From the NCBI GenBank assembly GCA_030526445.1, contig JAUNCV010000087.1, forward strand, positions 1 to 8,389: a stretch of DNA of 8,389 bases, read 5' to 3'. The position numbers and the translations under genes are program-made. The notes beneath the pieces were generated by a model. The model searched no databases. It was given only the letters and a program-made list of their open reading frames with translations, and was not told where the DNA came from. Positions 7,776-8,389 of this stretch are shown here, one piece after another (position 1 is the stretch's first letter; the number at the start of each line of letters is the position of its first letter). Source of the stretch: Bacteroidales bacterium. Its GTDB lineage: Bacteria; Bacteroidota; Bacteroidia; Bacteroidales; UBA3663.

Positions 7776-7787
7776 ATGACAAAGTGA
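7776..7787 (+). other. Three-codon out-of-frame ATG leader ORF overlapping the GTG start
   Basis: ATGACAAAGTGA reads Met-Thr-Lys-stop, and its final GTGA contains the GTG start of the downstream HU-like gene. It lies in the predicted leader. It could couple re-initiation at GTG, could be chance, or could be the relic of an ATG start displaced by an indel. No direct evidence of translation is available from sequence. Confidence 0.3.
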
Positions 7788-8059
7788 CACACAAGGAATT
7801 TATGAGCGAAGTGCAGAAATTGAGCGGAACTGACCGACAACAAGCGGCCATGATGCTCTCTGCATTGGAACACTTAATGGCTGACGAAGCGATTGCCTTG
7901 AACCCGATAGAGTTTGAGGGTTTAGGTGCATTTATTTCGTCGAAGCATCCAGAGTATATTCAAGAGGATTCGCACACTGGTGCCGTTGTGCTTTATCCTC
8001 CTCGTTATAGTTATCGTTTTCAGAGTTTTGTGGAAATAGAAAATGACGATCAACACTGA
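7784..8059 (+). CDS. HU/IHF-family DNA-binding-like protein (small, divergent arm)
   Basis: This 91-residue protein has the HU fold layout: N-terminal helices starting THKEF, the beta turn GLGAF (46-50, for the usual GFGTF), an arm region, and a return strand with YPPR (71-74) before RFQSF. HU proteins bind and bend DNA as dimers. Canonical HU has an NPxTG tip on its arm, with the proline intercalating into DNA. Aligned here by spacing from GLGAF, the tip reads DSHTG (62-66), so the proline is missing. The protein is also unusually acidic for HU (EFE, QED, EIENDD), so strong generic DNA bending is doubtful. The GTG start is chosen because it gives the normal HU N-terminus. The next in-frame ATG is codon 7 and would cut into helix 1, while the ATG at 7776 is out of frame. 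It overlaps the next HU-like gene by 17 bases, so the two are probably translationally coupled. The promoter is shared back-to-back with clpC. Confidence 0.82.
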   Translation: MTHKEFMSEVQKLSGTDRQQAAMMLSALEHLMADEAIALNPIEFEGLGAFISSKHPEYIQEDSHTGAVVLYPPRYSYRFQSFVEIENDDQH

Positions 8060-8389
8060 CCAACTTAAGAAAATATTAGCTCAATATGCCAAAGTTTCAG
8101 ACAATGAAGCTTCGGCTTTTGTTGATGCGTTTATACAAACAATTCTTACGCATGCCAAGCATGAAGAGGTCGTGATTCAAGGGCTTGGAACCTTCTATGT
8201 TGCAGAAAACGTGCACAACAAGCGCTTGGCTTTTCGCCCAGACGAGAAACTGAAGGAAGCGATAAACGCTCCATTTGCATTCTTCGAACCCGTTGTTGTG
8301 AGCGAGGGAAATGATATGCAGGCAACAGAAAGCGAAATTATCAGCGAACCCTCAGCAGAAACAGAACCAGTTCCGGCAATTGAGGCAAC
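8043..8389 (+). CDS. HU-domain protein with an acidic C-terminal extension (partial, runs off the window)
   Basis: The reading frame opens at ATG 8043, inside the end of the preceding gene, and stays open to the window edge (115 codons). Residues 1-75 have an HU-like fold: two helices, VVIQGLGTF (43-51), then RLAFRPDEKLKEAIN (61-75). The stretch between GLGTF and the return strand is only about 10 residues, so the long DNA-embracing arm of HU is essentially absent. PFAFFEPVVV (77-86) follows, a signature of Bacteroidales proteins that carry an N-terminal HU domain and a long tail. From about residue 88 it becomes Glu/Ser/Pro-rich, like a disordered linker. In that known group the tail can lead to a transmembrane helix and other domains such as SPOR, but here the rest is outside the window, so that is inference. 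The 17-base overlap with the upstream HU-like gene indicates a coupled pair. Confidence 0.8.
   Translation, partial: MTINTDQLKKILAQYAKVSDNEASAFVDAFIQTILTHAKHEEVVIQGLGTFYVAENVHNKRLAFRPDEKLKEAINAPFAFFEPVVVSEGNDMQATESEIISEPSAETEPVPAIEA

Noticed and set aside
7776..7778. ATG as the start of the first HU-like protein
   Set aside because: It is out of frame and meets TGA after three codons. The GTG at 7784 gives the proper HU N-terminus.
7633..7783. CIRCE or other heat-shock operator in front of clpC
   Set aside because: No TTAGCACTC-type inverted repeat with a 9-base gap is present. The only clear symmetry is the pair of -7 boxes.
1..8389. CRISPR array, insertion sequence, prophage or defence island
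   Set aside because: There are no direct repeats with regular spacers, no transposase or integrase frame and no terminal inverted repeats. All long frames are accounted for by core genes.

Overview
The window looks like an ordinary core-genome segment of a Bacteroidota chromosome, most likely order Bacteroidales and Prevotella-like. The evidence is the Bacteroidota-type promoter signature (TAnnTTTG at -7, TTTG near -33), starts without Shine-Dalgarno sequences, an OmpP1/FadL-type protein of the sort often called 'hemin receptor' in this phylum, a tRNA without an encoded CCA end, and a pair of HU-like genes of a type common in Bacteroidales. The genus is an inference.

Layout from left to right. 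(1) Positions 1-78 hold the Gly/Arg/Ser-rich C-terminus of a gene that begins outside the window. (2) A tightly packed plus-strand run follows: an outer-membrane beta-barrel protein (110-1795), a UvrD/PcrA superfamily 1 helicase (1803-4139) and a family 1 uracil-DNA glycosylase (4145-4810). The gaps are only 7 and 5 bases, so one transcript is likely. (3) A tRNA-Arg(CCG) at 4906-4979 has its own near-perfect promoter and ends at a strong hairpin. The hairpin has U-runs on both strands and can also stop the convergent clpC transcript. (4) clpC (5071-7632, minus strand) encodes a full-length ClpC-type AAA+ unfoldase with a ClpP-docking IGF loop. (5) A 151-base AT-rich divergent intergenic region (7633-7783) holds two outward-facing -7 elements that form a perfect 10-bp inverted repeat. 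(6) Two overlapping plus-strand HU-like genes follow (7784-8059 and 8043 to beyond the end). The second continues into an acidic tail that runs off the window.

Functionally, uvrD and ung are both DNA-repair genes, ClpC serves protein quality control with ClpP, and the HU-like pair suggests a nucleoid or envelope-linked architectural role. I see no mobile element, CRISPR array, phage gene, toxin-antitoxin pair or defence cassette. I found no convincing undescribed system. The points most worth a second look are the divergent clpC/HU control region and the unusual HU-like pair: the first protein has lost the arm-tip proline, and the second has almost no DNA-binding arm.
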